The translations under genes and the position numbers were made by a program. Below the pieces are notes generated by a model that saw nothing but the letters and a program-made list of their open reading frames with translations, searched no databases and had not been told where the DNA came from. From Corynebacterium sphenisci DSM 44792 (GTDB lineage: Bacteria; Actinomycetota; Actinomycetes; Mycobacteriales; Mycobacteriaceae), in NCBI RefSeq assembly GCF_001941505.1, contig NZ_CP009248.1, positions 868,001 through 932,000 on the forward strand: a stretch of DNA of 64,000 nt, read 5' to 3'. Shown piece after piece: positions 36,482-44,251 of this stretch. The first letter of the stretch is position 1. Every line of letters starts with the position of its first letter.

Positions 36482-39196
36482 ATGCGCCTGCACCGACTGG
36501 AGATCCGCGATTTCCGCGGGGTGCGCCACCTGGTCCTCGACGATCTCGCGGACACCGGGGTGCACGTCATCCACGGCCCCAACGAGCGGGGCAAGTCCAC
36601 CATCGTCGCCGCCCTGCGCGCGGTGCTGTTCACCCCCGCCCGGAAGACCGGGAAGGTGCTGGAGGCGATGCGCAGCGTCGGCGTGGACCGGCCCCCGGCG
36701 GTGACGGCGGAGCTGAGCCTGGACGGCCGCCGGTTCACCGTGGACAAGCGCTACACCGGCCGCTCCGGGGCGAGCACCGAGATCCGGGTGCTCGAGGGGC
36801 CCGGGGCGCCGGCGCAGTACGCGGGCCGGGAGGCGGAGGACTGGCTCGCCGAGCGGGTGCAGGCCGCGGGGCTGCAGGACCTGTGGGGGGCCTTCACCGC
36901 CGAGCAGGGGACCATCCCCGGGACCCTGGAGCTGGCCAAGGTGCCGCAGATGTCCCGCGCCGCCGCCGGGGGACCGGCGGGCGCCGAGGCCGCCGCGGGC
37001 GCGGCCGGGGAGCCCGAGGCCGCCGCGGCGGCGGAGATCCTGGACCGGGCCCGCGCTGAGCACGCCGAGCTGCTCACCCCGACCGGGCGGTACAACAAGC
37101 GGGTCACCGAGGCGCTGCGGGCCCCGGAGGAGATCGAGGCGGAGCTGGCGGGGCTGCGCGAACGCCGCCGCGAATTCGACGACTGGGTGGCCGGGATCGA
37201 GCGCCTCGACGCGCAGATCCGGCGGCTGCGCGAGCGCGCCCCGCGGCAGCGCGAGCTGGTCGCCGAACTCGCCGAGGCCGCCGAGGCGGCCCGCGGGCTC
37301 ACCGGCCGCGCCGAGGCCGCCGAGGCCGCGGTGCGGCAGCGCCGGCTGGAGCACGAGGCCGCGGCCGGCGCCCGGGGGACCCGGGAGCGGCTGGTGGCGG
37401 AGCTGCGCGCCCGCGAGGAGGCCCGGGACCGGGCCGGCGCGGAGCTCGCCGCCGCGGAGGAGGCCGCCGAGGCCGCCCGCGCCGCGGTGGCCGCCGCCCG
37501 CGCCGACCGGGAGGCCGCGGCCGCGGCGATCGCCGACGCCCGGGCCCGCCGGGTGCTCGCCGAAACCGATGCCGCGCATCTGGCGGAGCTCGCCGCCGCG
37601 GAGGCCGCCCGCCGGCGCCGGGCCGCCGTCGCCGAGGCCACCGGCGCCCGCGACGCCGCCGCGGCGCGGCTCGAGGGGCTGGCGGTCACCGCCGGGCTGA
37701 TCGCCGACATCGACCGGGCGGACTCCCGGGCCCGGCTGGCCCGGGCGGTGCTGGAGCAGGCCGCGCCCACGGTGCGCCTGGCCGCCGACCCGGCCCGGGA
37801 GGTGCTCCTCGACGGCGCCGGCGTCGAGCTCGGGGAGGCGGAGCTGGTGCGCCCGGTGACCGCGCGCACCGTGATCGGCGTCGACGGGGTCACCGTCACC
37901 GTGGACCCGGCCGCCGACGCCGCCGACCGGGCCGCCGAGGCCGAGGCCGCCGACCGGGCCCTGGCCGGGCTGCTGGAGCGCGCCGGGGCCGCCGGGGTCG
38001 AGGACGCCCGGGCCGCGGCGGCGCGCCGGGCGGCCGCGGAGGAGGGGCTGGCGGAGGCGGAGCGGGCCCTGGCCGAGGCCCGCGCCGCGGGCGACGCCGA
38101 CGCGGACCGGGAGCTGCTGCGCCGGATCTACGGTTCCGCGGAGCCGGGCCCGGAGGCGGCCCCGATGGATCGGGCCGGGGCGCGCCGGGCCGCCTGGCGG
38201 GGCCCCGGCGAGCCCCCGGAGCCGCCGGCGGACGCCGGGGCCGCCCGCGCCGCCCGGGAGGCCGCGGAGACGGATCTGGCCGCCGCGGAGGCCGCCGAGG
38301 AGGGCGCCGCCGGGCGGCTGCGCGCCGCGGAGACCGGGGCGGCGCTGACCCGGGTGTCCACCGCGCGGGCCCGCCGCGAGGACGCCGTCCGGGAGGCCGA
38401 CCAGGCCGCCGCGGCCCTGGCGGAGGCCCGGGCGGACGCCGCCGACGAGGCCCTGGCGGAGGCCCTCGCCGCCGCCGGGGAGGCGCTTGCGGAGGCGGAG
38501 GGGGCGGCCGCGGCGGTGGCCGCCGAGGTCGCCGAACGCGACCCGCGGGACACCATCCTGCGGCACGAGGCCGAGCGCACCCGGCTCAACGCCGAGGCGA
38601 TGGACCTGGAGCGGGCGATCGCCCGGCGGGACGGGCTGCAGCGCACCGTGGACGAGGCCGGCGGCCTCGACGAGCGGATCGCCCGGGCGGAGGGGGAGCT
38701 GGCGCACGCCCGGCAGCGGGCGGAGTCCCTGGTGGAGCGCGCCGATGCGCTGCGCATGCTGGTGGAGGTGCTGGAGGAGGCCCGGGAGGAGATCCGGGTG
38801 GCCTACGCCGCCCCGCTGCGGGACACCCTCACCCGCCTGGCCAAACCGGTGTTCGGCGCGGACGTGGCCTTCGACCTGGACGAGGACCTGGGCATCGTCA
38901 GCCGCACCCGCGGCGGGCGCACCGTGGATTTCGCGGCGCTGTCCGGCGGCGCCCGGGAGCAGCTGGACATCCTGCTGCGGCTGGCCGCGGCGATGATCCT
39001 CGACGGCGGGGAGTCCGCGCCGATCATCCTCGACGACGCCCTCGGCGCCACCGACCCGGACCGGCTGGCGGACATGAACGTCGCCCTGGACATCGCCGGC
39101 CACGAGGCCCAGGTGATCGTGCTGACCTGCGACCCGGACCGGTACGGGATGCGGCCGGTGCGCTGGCTGCCGATCGACTCGCTGCTGGAGCCCTGA
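36482..39196 (+). CDS. SbcC/Rad50-like (YhaN-like) AAA ATPase without a zinc hook
   Basis: 904 residues. Walker A GPNERGKST is near residue 40, and the signature LSGGAREQLDILLRLA (from about 820) with PIILDDALGATDPDRL closes the ATPase head. Between them is Ala/Arg/Glu-rich coiled coil in two arms. I find no CxxC pair in the middle, so the zinc hook of Rad50/SbcC is absent, and the protein is shorter than SbcC. It should clamp DNA ends and gate the SbcD-like nuclease. The region from about 440 to 480 (PTVRLAADPAREVLLDGAGV) is a globular insert between the arms, perhaps replacing the hook as dimer contact. A large hairpin follows the stop. Confidence 0.85.
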   Translation: MRLHRLEIRDFRGVRHLVLDDLADTGVHVIHGPNERGKSTIVAALRAVLFTPARKTGKVLEAMRSVGVDRPPAVTAELSLDGRRFTVDKRYTGRSGASTEIRVLEGPGAPAQYAGREAEDWLAERVQAAGLQDLWGAFTAEQGTIPGTLELAKVPQMSRAAAGGPAGAEAAAGAAGEPEAAAAAEILDRARAEHAELLTPTGRYNKRVTEALRAPEEIEAELAGLRERRREFDDWVAGIERLDAQIRRLRERAPRQRELVAELAEAAEAARGLTGRAEAAEAAVRQRRLEHEAAAGARGTRERLVAELRAREEARDRAGAELAAAEEAAEAARAAVAAARADREAAAAAIADARARRVLAETDAAHLAELAAAEAARRRRAAVAEATGARDAAAARLEGLAVTAGLIADIDRADSRARLARAVLEQAAPTVRLAADPAREVLLDGAGVELGEAELVRPVTARTVIGVDGVTVTVDPAADAADRAAEAEAADRALAGLLERAGAAGVEDARAAAARRAAAEEGLAEAERALAEARAAGDADADRELLRRIYGSAEPGPEAAPMDRAGARRAAWRGPGEPPEPPADAGAARAAREAAETDLAAAEAAEEGAAGRLRAAETGAALTRVSTARARREDAVREADQAAAALAEARADAADEALAEALAAAGEALAEAEGAAAAVAAEVAERDPRDTILRHEAERTRLNAEAMDLERAIARRDGLQRTVDEAGGLDERIARAEGELAHARQRAESLVERADALRMLVEVLEEAREEIRVAYAAPLRDTLTRLAKPVFGADVAFDLDEDLGIVSRTRGGRTVDFAALSGGAREQLDILLRLAAAMILDGGESAPIILDDALGATDPDRLADMNVALDIAGHEAQVIVLTCDPDRYGMRPVRWLPIDSLLEP

Positions 39197-39197
39197 G

Positions 39198-39246
39198 CCG
39201 GCCCCGCCCCCGCGGCGGCGCCGGGGGCGCCCGGGGGCGGGGCCGG
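39198..39246 (+). terminator. Terminator of the SNF2-SbcC operon
   Basis: 15-bp perfect arms (39198-39212 and 39232-39246) around a 19-nt G+C-rich loop, starting 2 nt after the stop. Confidence 0.7.
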
Positions 39247-39293
39247 GGGTGGCCAAACGGGCCGCGGCCGGTTTCGCCCCGCCCGGAGCCGGA

Positions 39294-39309
39294 TAGTATC
39301 CTTCCCCCC
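39294..39309 (+). promoter_or_regulatory. -10 (TAGTAT) of the first MarR gene
   Basis: TAGTAT at 39294-39299, 10 nt before the ATG; no ribosome site, so leaderless or nearly so. Confidence 0.55.
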
Positions 39310-39897
39310 ATGCGGTTGGATCCCTGGCTCGACGAGGAGGAGCAGCGCTTCTGGCGCACCCTCGTCGCCGCGGTGCGCAGCGCCGAGCGCACCATGGATC
39401 ACCGCCTGCAGCAGACCGCCGGGATCTCCTCGGCGGATTTCGCGATCCTGGTCAGCCTCTGCGAGGCCCCCGGGGGCAGCTGCCGGATGCGGGAGCTCTG
39501 CGCCCTGCTGGCCTGGGACCGCAGCCGGGTCTCGCACCAGATCAGCCGGATGGGCAAACGGGGCCTGGTGGAGAAGAGCCGCTGCGACTGCGATCAGCGC
39601 GGCATCGACGTCCGGCTCACCGCCCTCGGCCGGGAGATCATCGAGCGCACCGCCCCGGACCACGTGGCCACGGTGCGGCACCTGATCTTCGATCAGCTGG
39701 GGGAGGCGGATCTCGCCGCCGGGGCGGAGGTGCTGGAGCGGATCGCGGCCAGCGCCGCCGGGATGCGCGGGGAGGAGCTGGCCCTGGGCAATGGCGCGAT
39801 GCCGGCCGGGGCGGTGGTGGAGGCGCACGCCAGGGCGGTGGCCGCCGCCGCGGACGCCGACGCCGCGGCGGAGGCCGCGCACGCCGCCGGCGACTAG
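39310..39897 (+). CDS. MarR-family transcriptional regulator (first of a tandem pair)
   Basis: 195 residues. The winged helix spans about 35-105 (SADFAILVSLCEAPGGSCRMRELCALLAWDRSRVSHQISRMGKRGLV), followed by the wing DQRGIDVRLTALGREI. Cys residues in KSRCDCDQ near the wing could sense oxidants, but this is inference. The C-terminal 40 residues are Ala-rich and probably disordered. MarR proteins repress efflux or stress genes as dimers. The next gene encodes a paralog; both have leaderless promoters. Confidence 0.85.
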   Translation: MRLDPWLDEEEQRFWRTLVAAVRSAERTMDHRLQQTAGISSADFAILVSLCEAPGGSCRMRELCALLAWDRSRVSHQISRMGKRGLVEKSRCDCDQRGIDVRLTALGREIIERTAPDHVATVRHLIFDQLGEADLAAGAEVLERIAASAAGMRGEELALGNGAMPAGAVVEAHARAVAAAADADAAAEAAHAAGD

Positions 39898-39918
39898 GGC
39901 GCGGCGCCGGCGACGGGT

Positions 39919-39931
39919 TACCCTGCACGCC
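39919..39931 (+). promoter_or_regulatory. Leaderless -10 (TACCCT) of the second MarR gene
   Basis: TACCCT (39919-39924) ends 7 nt before the ATG; this places a promoter between the two MarR genes, so they are separately transcribed. Confidence 0.6.
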
Positions 39932-40405
39932 ATGGACGACTACGAATGGCTCAGCGACGCCGAGCAGGAGTTCTGGCGGATGCTGGTGTCGGCCTTCCGG
40001 GTGGTCGAGCGCGATATCGAGGCCACCCTGCGCACCCGCACCGGGATGACCTTCGCCGATTTCACGGTGCTCATCGCCCTGCACGAGACCCCCGACGGGC
40101 GGATGCACGTGGACGGGCTCTGCGAGCGGCTGAAGTGGAATCACCCGCGCGCGGCGCTGCATGTCGGCCGGCTGGAGCGGGCCGGGGTGCTCACCGTCGA
40201 GGATCGCGGCGCGGACCCGGAGGCCGAGTACGCGGTGGCGCTGACCGGGATGGGCCGGCACGTCTTCGCCGAGGCCGCGCCCGCCTACGTCGCCGCGGTG
40301 CGCGCCGCGGTGCTCGAGCCGCTGGCCGGCCAGGACATCGCGGCGATGCGGGCCGGGCTGGCCGCGGTGCTGGCCCATGACCGGGCCGCCGGCGGCGCCG
40401 GCTGA
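39932..40405 (+). CDS. MarR-family transcriptional regulator (second of a tandem pair)
   Basis: 157 residues. It begins MDDYEWLSDAEQEFWRMLV, which aligns with the first MarR protein (DEEEQRFWRTLV), and the winged helix (FADFTVLIALHETPDGRMHVDGLCERLKWNHPRAALHVGRLERAGVL) aligns throughout. The pair arose by duplication and has diverged in the recognition helix (DRSRVSHQISRM versus NHPRAALHVGRL), so the two probably bind different sites or form mixed dimers. The start at 39932 rests on the leaderless promoter and on the alignment. Confidence 0.85.
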   Translation: MDDYEWLSDAEQEFWRMLVSAFRVVERDIEATLRTRTGMTFADFTVLIALHETPDGRMHVDGLCERLKWNHPRAALHVGRLERAGVLTVEDRGADPEAEYAVALTGMGRHVFAEAAPAYVAAVRAAVLEPLAGQDIAAMRAGLAAVLAHDRAAGGAG

Positions 40406-40463
40406 GCCGCGGGGCGGGCCCGGGGGAGGGGTTCGAAGGCCGGGGACCGTGGTGAACCGCATG

Positions 40464-40469
40464 TAAGAT
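40464..40469 (+). promoter_or_regulatory. -10 (TAAGAT) for the PspC-domain gene
   Basis: TAAGAT fits TANNNT, 90 bp before the start codon. Confidence 0.35.
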
Positions 40470-40559
40470 CGGGGGACGCGGACCCGGCCCTGCCGGGGCC
40501 GCCCCGCGCGCCGCAGCATCGGCGCGACCATCCAGCACACCAGCGAAGGGACATCCACC

Positions 40560-40805
40560 ATGGAACCGAAGAACGGGCTTTTCGACGCCGCGGCGCTGTC
40601 GCGGCGGATCGACTCCCTGGCCGGCCGGCCGGTGCGGCGCAGCCACGCCAACCGGTGGCTGACCGGCGTCGCCGGCGGGATCGGGGAGGCCGCCGGGGTG
40701 AACCCGAACATCATCCGGGCGCTGTTCGCGCTGCTGGCCGTGGCCGCCGCGCCGGCGGCGATCATCATCTACCTGCTCGGCGTGATCGTGCTGCCCGAGG
40801 CCTAG
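40560..40805 (+). CDS. PspC-domain membrane protein
   Basis: 81 residues. The core WLTGVAGGIGEAAGVNPNIIRALFALL followed by the hydrophobic IIIYLLGVIVLPEA is the PspC domain, a small membrane domain linked to envelope-stress responses. The N-terminal 35 residues are soluble. AAGGG precedes the ATG. It stands alone between the MarR pair and the tRNA; its function here cannot be inferred further. Confidence 0.85.
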   Translation: MEPKNGLFDAAALSRRIDSLAGRPVRRSHANRWLTGVAGGIGEAAGVNPNIIRALFALLAVAAAPAAIIIYLLGVIVLPEA

Positions 40806-40828
40806 CCGGCCCGGGCCCCGGAAGACCG

Positions 40829-40862
40829 AAGACCCCGCGTCCCGGAAGGGACGCGGGGTCTT
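40829..40862. terminator. Bidirectional terminator between the PspC gene and tRNA-Arg
   Basis: Perfect 15-bp stem (AAGACCCCGCGTCCC at 40829-40843 with its complement at 40848-40862) and a GGAA loop; TT follows on the plus strand. Confidence 0.85.
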
Positions 40863-40866
40863 GCAG

Positions 40867-40939
40867 TGCCCCCGACACGAGTCGAACGTGCGACCTTCGG
40901 TACCGGAAACCGGTGCTCTATCCACTGAGCTACGGAGGC
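40867..40939 (-). tRNA. tRNA-Arg (anticodon CCG)
   Basis: 73 nt on the minus strand. Acceptor GCCTCCG pairs with CGGGGGC (one T-G pair), D arm GCTC/GAGC, anticodon loop TTCCGGT giving CCG, T arm GCACG-TTCGACT-CGTGT, discriminator A. The 3' CCA is not encoded. The first anticodon-stem pair is a C-A mismatch. It reads CGG codons, frequent in this genome. Confidence 0.95.
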
Positions 40940-41020
40940 GGGGCGCCCCTCATCGGGGCACGCGGGATACTCTAGCATCACCCCCGGCGGCGGGGAAATC
41001 ACCCCAGCCACCTGGTCGGA

Positions 41021-43009
41021 TCAGCCGGCGGGGTGCACGCTGACCCGCCCCGGCGGCAGCTGGCAGCGCACCGGGGCGCCCACCCGCAGCCGGCGGGCGA
41101 TCGCCTCGGCGGTGGGCACCGCCACGGTGATCTCCGCCTCGCCGACGGCGACCACCGCGGCCACCGCCCCGTCCCCGGGCGCCCCGCGCAGCCGGGCCAC
41201 GGTGCCGGCGAGGCCCGGCCCCTCCTCCGGGTCCGCGCCGCCGCGGTCCCCGGCGGCGTCGTCGACGCGCTCCAGGGACCCCGCCGAGGGCGCCCAGGTG
41301 ACCATCGCCGGATCCCCGGGCGCCGGGGCGGGCCGGCCCCCGCTCAACCCGCCGCGCAGCACGGTGCCGGCGCAGTCCACCAGCACCTCCCCGGCGCCGT
41401 CGGCGCCGGGGCGGACCTCCACGATGGTGCCGGTGAGGCGGTTGAGCCCCATCAGCTCCGCGGCGAAGCGGGTCGGCGGGGCCGCGGAGAGCTCATCGGG
41501 GCTGAGCCGGGCCACGATCTCCCCGGCCTCCAGCACCACCGCCGCCGAGCACAGCCCGGCGACCTCCACCGGATCGTGGGTGACCAGCAGGGTGGTGCGA
41601 TCCGCGGCGGCGGCGGCGAGCAGCCGGTGCCACTGCCGGGTGGAGTCGGCGTCCACCGCGGCCAGCGGCTCATCGAGGATGAGCACCCCGGGCCGGGCGC
41701 CGAGGGCGCGCACCAGGGCCACCTGCGCGGCCTGGCCGCCGGAGAGCGCCGGCACCCGCACCTCGGCGAGCTCGGCCAGGCCCGCGGCGGCGAGCAGCTC
41801 CCGGGCCAGCGCCCGGTCCCCGGTGGCCATCGCCACCGCGGAGGCCACGGTGGCGGTGCGCGGCAGCCCGGCGGCCTGGGTGAGCAGCACCACCCCGCGG
41901 CGGCGGGCCGGCACGAAGACCCCGGGGGCGTCCACCACGGTGTCGCCGACCCGGATCCGGCCGCCGCGCAGCCGGCCGGCGATGAGCCCGGCGAGGGTGG
42001 ATTTGCCGGAGCCGTTCGGCCCCACCAGGGCGGTGGTCGCCCCCGCGGCGAAGACCGTGGCGGCCGCCCCCGCGCCGACGGTGACCGCCACCGGGGGCGC
42101 GGTCGGCCGGGTGAGCTCGCGCATCCGGGCCACGTCGATGGCCCCGGCGACCCGGGCCACCGGGGCCGGGGTGCGGCGCAGCAGCGCCGGTGCCGCGGCC
42201 GCGGCGATGGCCGCCACGGCCACCGCGATGAGCACCGCGGCCAGGGCGTAGGCCCGGTCCTGGTCGAGTTCGCGCTCCAGGTAGATGCCCAGCGGCATGG
42301 TGCGGGTGACCCCCGGCATGGAGCCGGCGAAGGTCAGGGTGGTGCCGAATTCGCCGAGGGAGCGGGCGAAGGCCAGCCCCGCCCCGGAGGCCACCGCCGG
42401 GGCCACCGCGGGCAGGGTCACCCGGGTGAGCACCGCCGCCCGGCTCATCCCGACCCCGGCGGCGGAGTCGGGGATCTCCGGGTCGAGCTGGCGCAGCGCC
42501 GAATCCACGGCGATCACCACGAAGGGCAGGGAGATGAACACGTGGGAGAGCACCACCCCGGGGAAGGCGAAGGCGAACTCGAGGCCGAGGGCGTCGAGCA
42601 CCGGGGCGGCCACCCCGCGGGTGCCCAGCGCCGCGGTGAGCGCCATCCCGGCCACCACCGGGGGCATCGCCAGCGGCAGCAGCACCAGGAAGCGGGCCAG
42701 CCGGGCCCCGCCGCGGGCCCCGGCCAGGGTCACCGCCAGGGGCACCCCGGCGGCGACGGCGAGCAGGGTGGACTGCACCGCCGCGGCCAGGGACAGCCGC
42801 AGCATGGCCACGGTGCCCGGTTCGGCGAGGATCCCCGGCAGCCCCGCCCAGGGCACCCGCAGGCCGAGGGCGGCCACCGGACCCAGGATGAGGGCCAGGG
42901 CCAGGGCGGCGACGGCGGCCAGCGGCCAGGGGGCGCGCCGCGGGGCGCGGTCCAGGCGCTCGGCGACCGGGGTGCGCCCGCCGGGTCCGGTCCCCGCGGC
43001 GGCGGCCAT
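41021..43009 (-). CDS. modBC: Molybdate ABC transporter, permease-ATPase fusion (ModB-ModC)
   Basis: 662 residues joining both parts of the importer. Residues 1-280 are a ModB-type permease (LRLSLAAAVQSTLLAVAAGVP; the coupling loop AAGVGMSRAAVLTRVTLP; SLGEFGTTLTFAG). From about 300 follows the ModC ATPase: Walker A GPNGSGKS near residue 327, signature ALSGGQAAQ, Walker B VLILDEPLAAVD, then a TOBE/MOP-like C-terminal domain (MGLNRLTGTIVEV). The ATG shares its A with the modA stop (TGA at 43011-43009), so translation is coupled. Two fused chains would form the full transporter. It feeds the cofactor genes next door. Confidence 0.92.
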   Translation of the reverse strand: MAAAAGTGPGGRTPVAERLDRAPRRAPWPLAAVAALALALILGPVAALGLRVPWAGLPGILAEPGTVAMLRLSLAAAVQSTLLAVAAGVPLAVTLAGARGGARLARFLVLLPLAMPPVVAGMALTAALGTRGVAAPVLDALGLEFAFAFPGVVLSHVFISLPFVVIAVDSALRQLDPEIPDSAAGVGMSRAAVLTRVTLPAVAPAVASGAGLAFARSLGEFGTTLTFAGSMPGVTRTMPLGIYLERELDQDRAYALAAVLIAVAVAAIAAAAAPALLRRTPAPVARVAGAIDVARMRELTRPTAPPVAVTVGAGAAATVFAAGATTALVGPNGSGKSTLAGLIAGRLRGGRIRVGDTVVDAPGVFVPARRRGVVLLTQAAGLPRTATVASAVAMATGDRALARELLAAAGLAELAEVRVPALSGGQAAQVALVRALGARPGVLILDEPLAAVDADSTRQWHRLLAAAAADRTTLLVTHDPVEVAGLCSAAVVLEAGEIVARLSPDELSAAPPTRFAAELMGLNRLTGTIVEVRPGADGAGEVLVDCAGTVLRGGLSGGRPAPAPGDPAMVTWAPSAGSLERVDDAAGDRGGADPEEGPGLAGTVARLRGAPGDGAVAAVVAVGEAEITVAVPTAEAIARRLRVGAPVRCQLPPGRVSVHPAG

Positions 43010-43824
43010 CAGGCGTCCGCGCCGTCGTCGCCGGCGACCGGGGTGAACCCGTGCCGGGCCCAGACCTCGGCGAACTCCCCGGAGGAGAGCAGATCCAGCA
43101 GCGCCTGCGCCGCGGCCCGGTCCGCCGGGTCGGCGGTCACCGCGGCGACCAGGGTGTTGATGTGCCGCTCGGCGCCGGGGATCTCGATGACCTCCACGTC
43201 ATCGCCGGCCGCGGCGGCGTCGGTGCGGTACACCCAGCCGGCGTCGGCGTTGCCGCCGGCGACCTTGCCGAGCACGTCGGAGACGGACTGCTCCAGGGAG
43301 GCGGCGTCGATGTCGCGGCCCAGGTCCTCCTGGATCGCCGCGGAGACCCGGCCGCAGGGCACCTGCACATCGCAGAGCACCACCTTGGCCCCGTCCAGGG
43401 AGTCGTCCACGCCGGTGATCCCGGCGGGGTTGCCCTTGGGCACCACCATCACCATGGAGTTGGTGGCCACGTCCACCGGTTCGCCGACCAGGCCCTCGGC
43501 CACGGCGTCGGCCATGTGCTTCTCGTCGGCGGAGATGAACACGTCGCCGGGGGAGCCCTCCCGCAGCTGGGAGACCAGGGCGGTGGAGCCGGCGTTGACG
43601 AAGGTGGGCCGCAGCGCCGGGTCCAGGTCCGCGGCGGCCGCGGCGAGATCGTCGTTGAGCACCCGGGTGGAGGCCGCGCCGAGGACCACCACCTCGGCGG
43701 CGGCGGCGTCGCCGGCGTCGGCGGCGTCGTCGCCGCCGCCGGGGGCGCAGGCGGCCAGGGCGAGGGCGGGCAGCAGGGGCAGGGCGAGGCGGCGCAGCAG
43801 GCGCCGCGGGCGGATACCGGTCAT
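43009..43824 (-). CDS. modA: Molybdate-binding lipoprotein
   Basis: 271 residues. Signal peptide ending in LALAAC (lipobox Cys near residue 26). The mature part follows ModA: VVLGAASTRVLNDDL at the first oxyanion loop, NAGSTALVSQLREGSPGDVFISAD, and a late GWVYRTDAAAAGD region. It binds molybdate (or tungstate) outside the membrane. AAGGAA precedes the ATG. It is the first gene of the modA-modBC pair and lies 95 bp after the moaD gene on the same strand. Confidence 0.92.
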   Translation of the reverse strand: MTGIRPRRLLRRLALPLLPALALAACAPGGGDDAADAGDAAAAEVVVLGAASTRVLNDDLAAAAADLDPALRPTFVNAGSTALVSQLREGSPGDVFISADEKHMADAVAEGLVGEPVDVATNSMVMVVPKGNPAGITGVDDSLDGAKVVLCDVQVPCGRVSAAIQEDLGRDIDAASLEQSVSDVLGKVAGGNADAGWVYRTDAAAAGDDVEVIEIPGAERHINTLVAAVTADPADRAAAQALLDLLSSGEFAEVWARHGFTPVAGDDGADA

Positions 43825-43919
43825 GGGGCTGGTTCCTTCTGGTCGAACTGCGGTCCGGTTTTGCCGTGGCCGCCCCGCGGCGTGCGCGTCGACCGGACCG
43901 GGCGACGCGGGCGGGCGGA

Positions 43920-44177
43920 TCAGCCGCCCGCGAAGGGGGGCAGCACGTCCAGCCGCGCCACCCCGGCCAGCGGCGCGCCGGGATCGACCCGGCGGCCGTC
44001 GGCGAGGAAGGAGCAGGCCGGCAGGATCTCGGCCAGGGTGGTGCCCGCGGGGGTCCGCCCGGGGTGCGCCGCGGCGAGTTCGGCGAGCAGTTCGCCGAGC
44101 GTCGCCGGGGGTGCGCCGACGGTGGCCGAGGCCCTGCCGGCGGCGGCGCGGGCGGCGGCGTAGAAGCGGATTTCCAC
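43920..44177 (-). CDS. moaD: Molybdopterin synthase small subunit (MoaD/ThiS-like)
   Basis: 85 residues with a ubiquitin-like fold: [16 protein letters not shown] at the start and the essential C-terminal Gly-Gly (LPPFAGG), which is activated by MoeB and carries the thiocarboxylate sulfur for molybdopterin. I chose GTG at 44177 because CAGGAGAC lies just upstream and the fold begins there; a longer frame to 44294 would add an unrelated extension. It is divergent from moeA. Confidence 0.9.
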   Translation of the reverse strand: MEIRFYAAARAAAGRASATVGAPPATLGELLAELAAAHPGRTPAGTTLAEILPACSFLADGRRVDPGAPLAGVARLDVLPPFAGG

Positions 44178-44251
44178 GGGCGTCTCCTGAATCGATCCTG
44201 GGCCCCATAATGGTACACTGACCTGCGATTCCGCAAGAAAGGCAGGACCGC
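44178..44251. promoter_or_regulatory. Divergent moaD/moeA promoter region
   Basis: 74 bp. CATAAT and TACACT (about 44206-44219) are plus-strand -10 candidates for moeA. Both gene sets must be driven from this short space. Confidence 0.4.
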
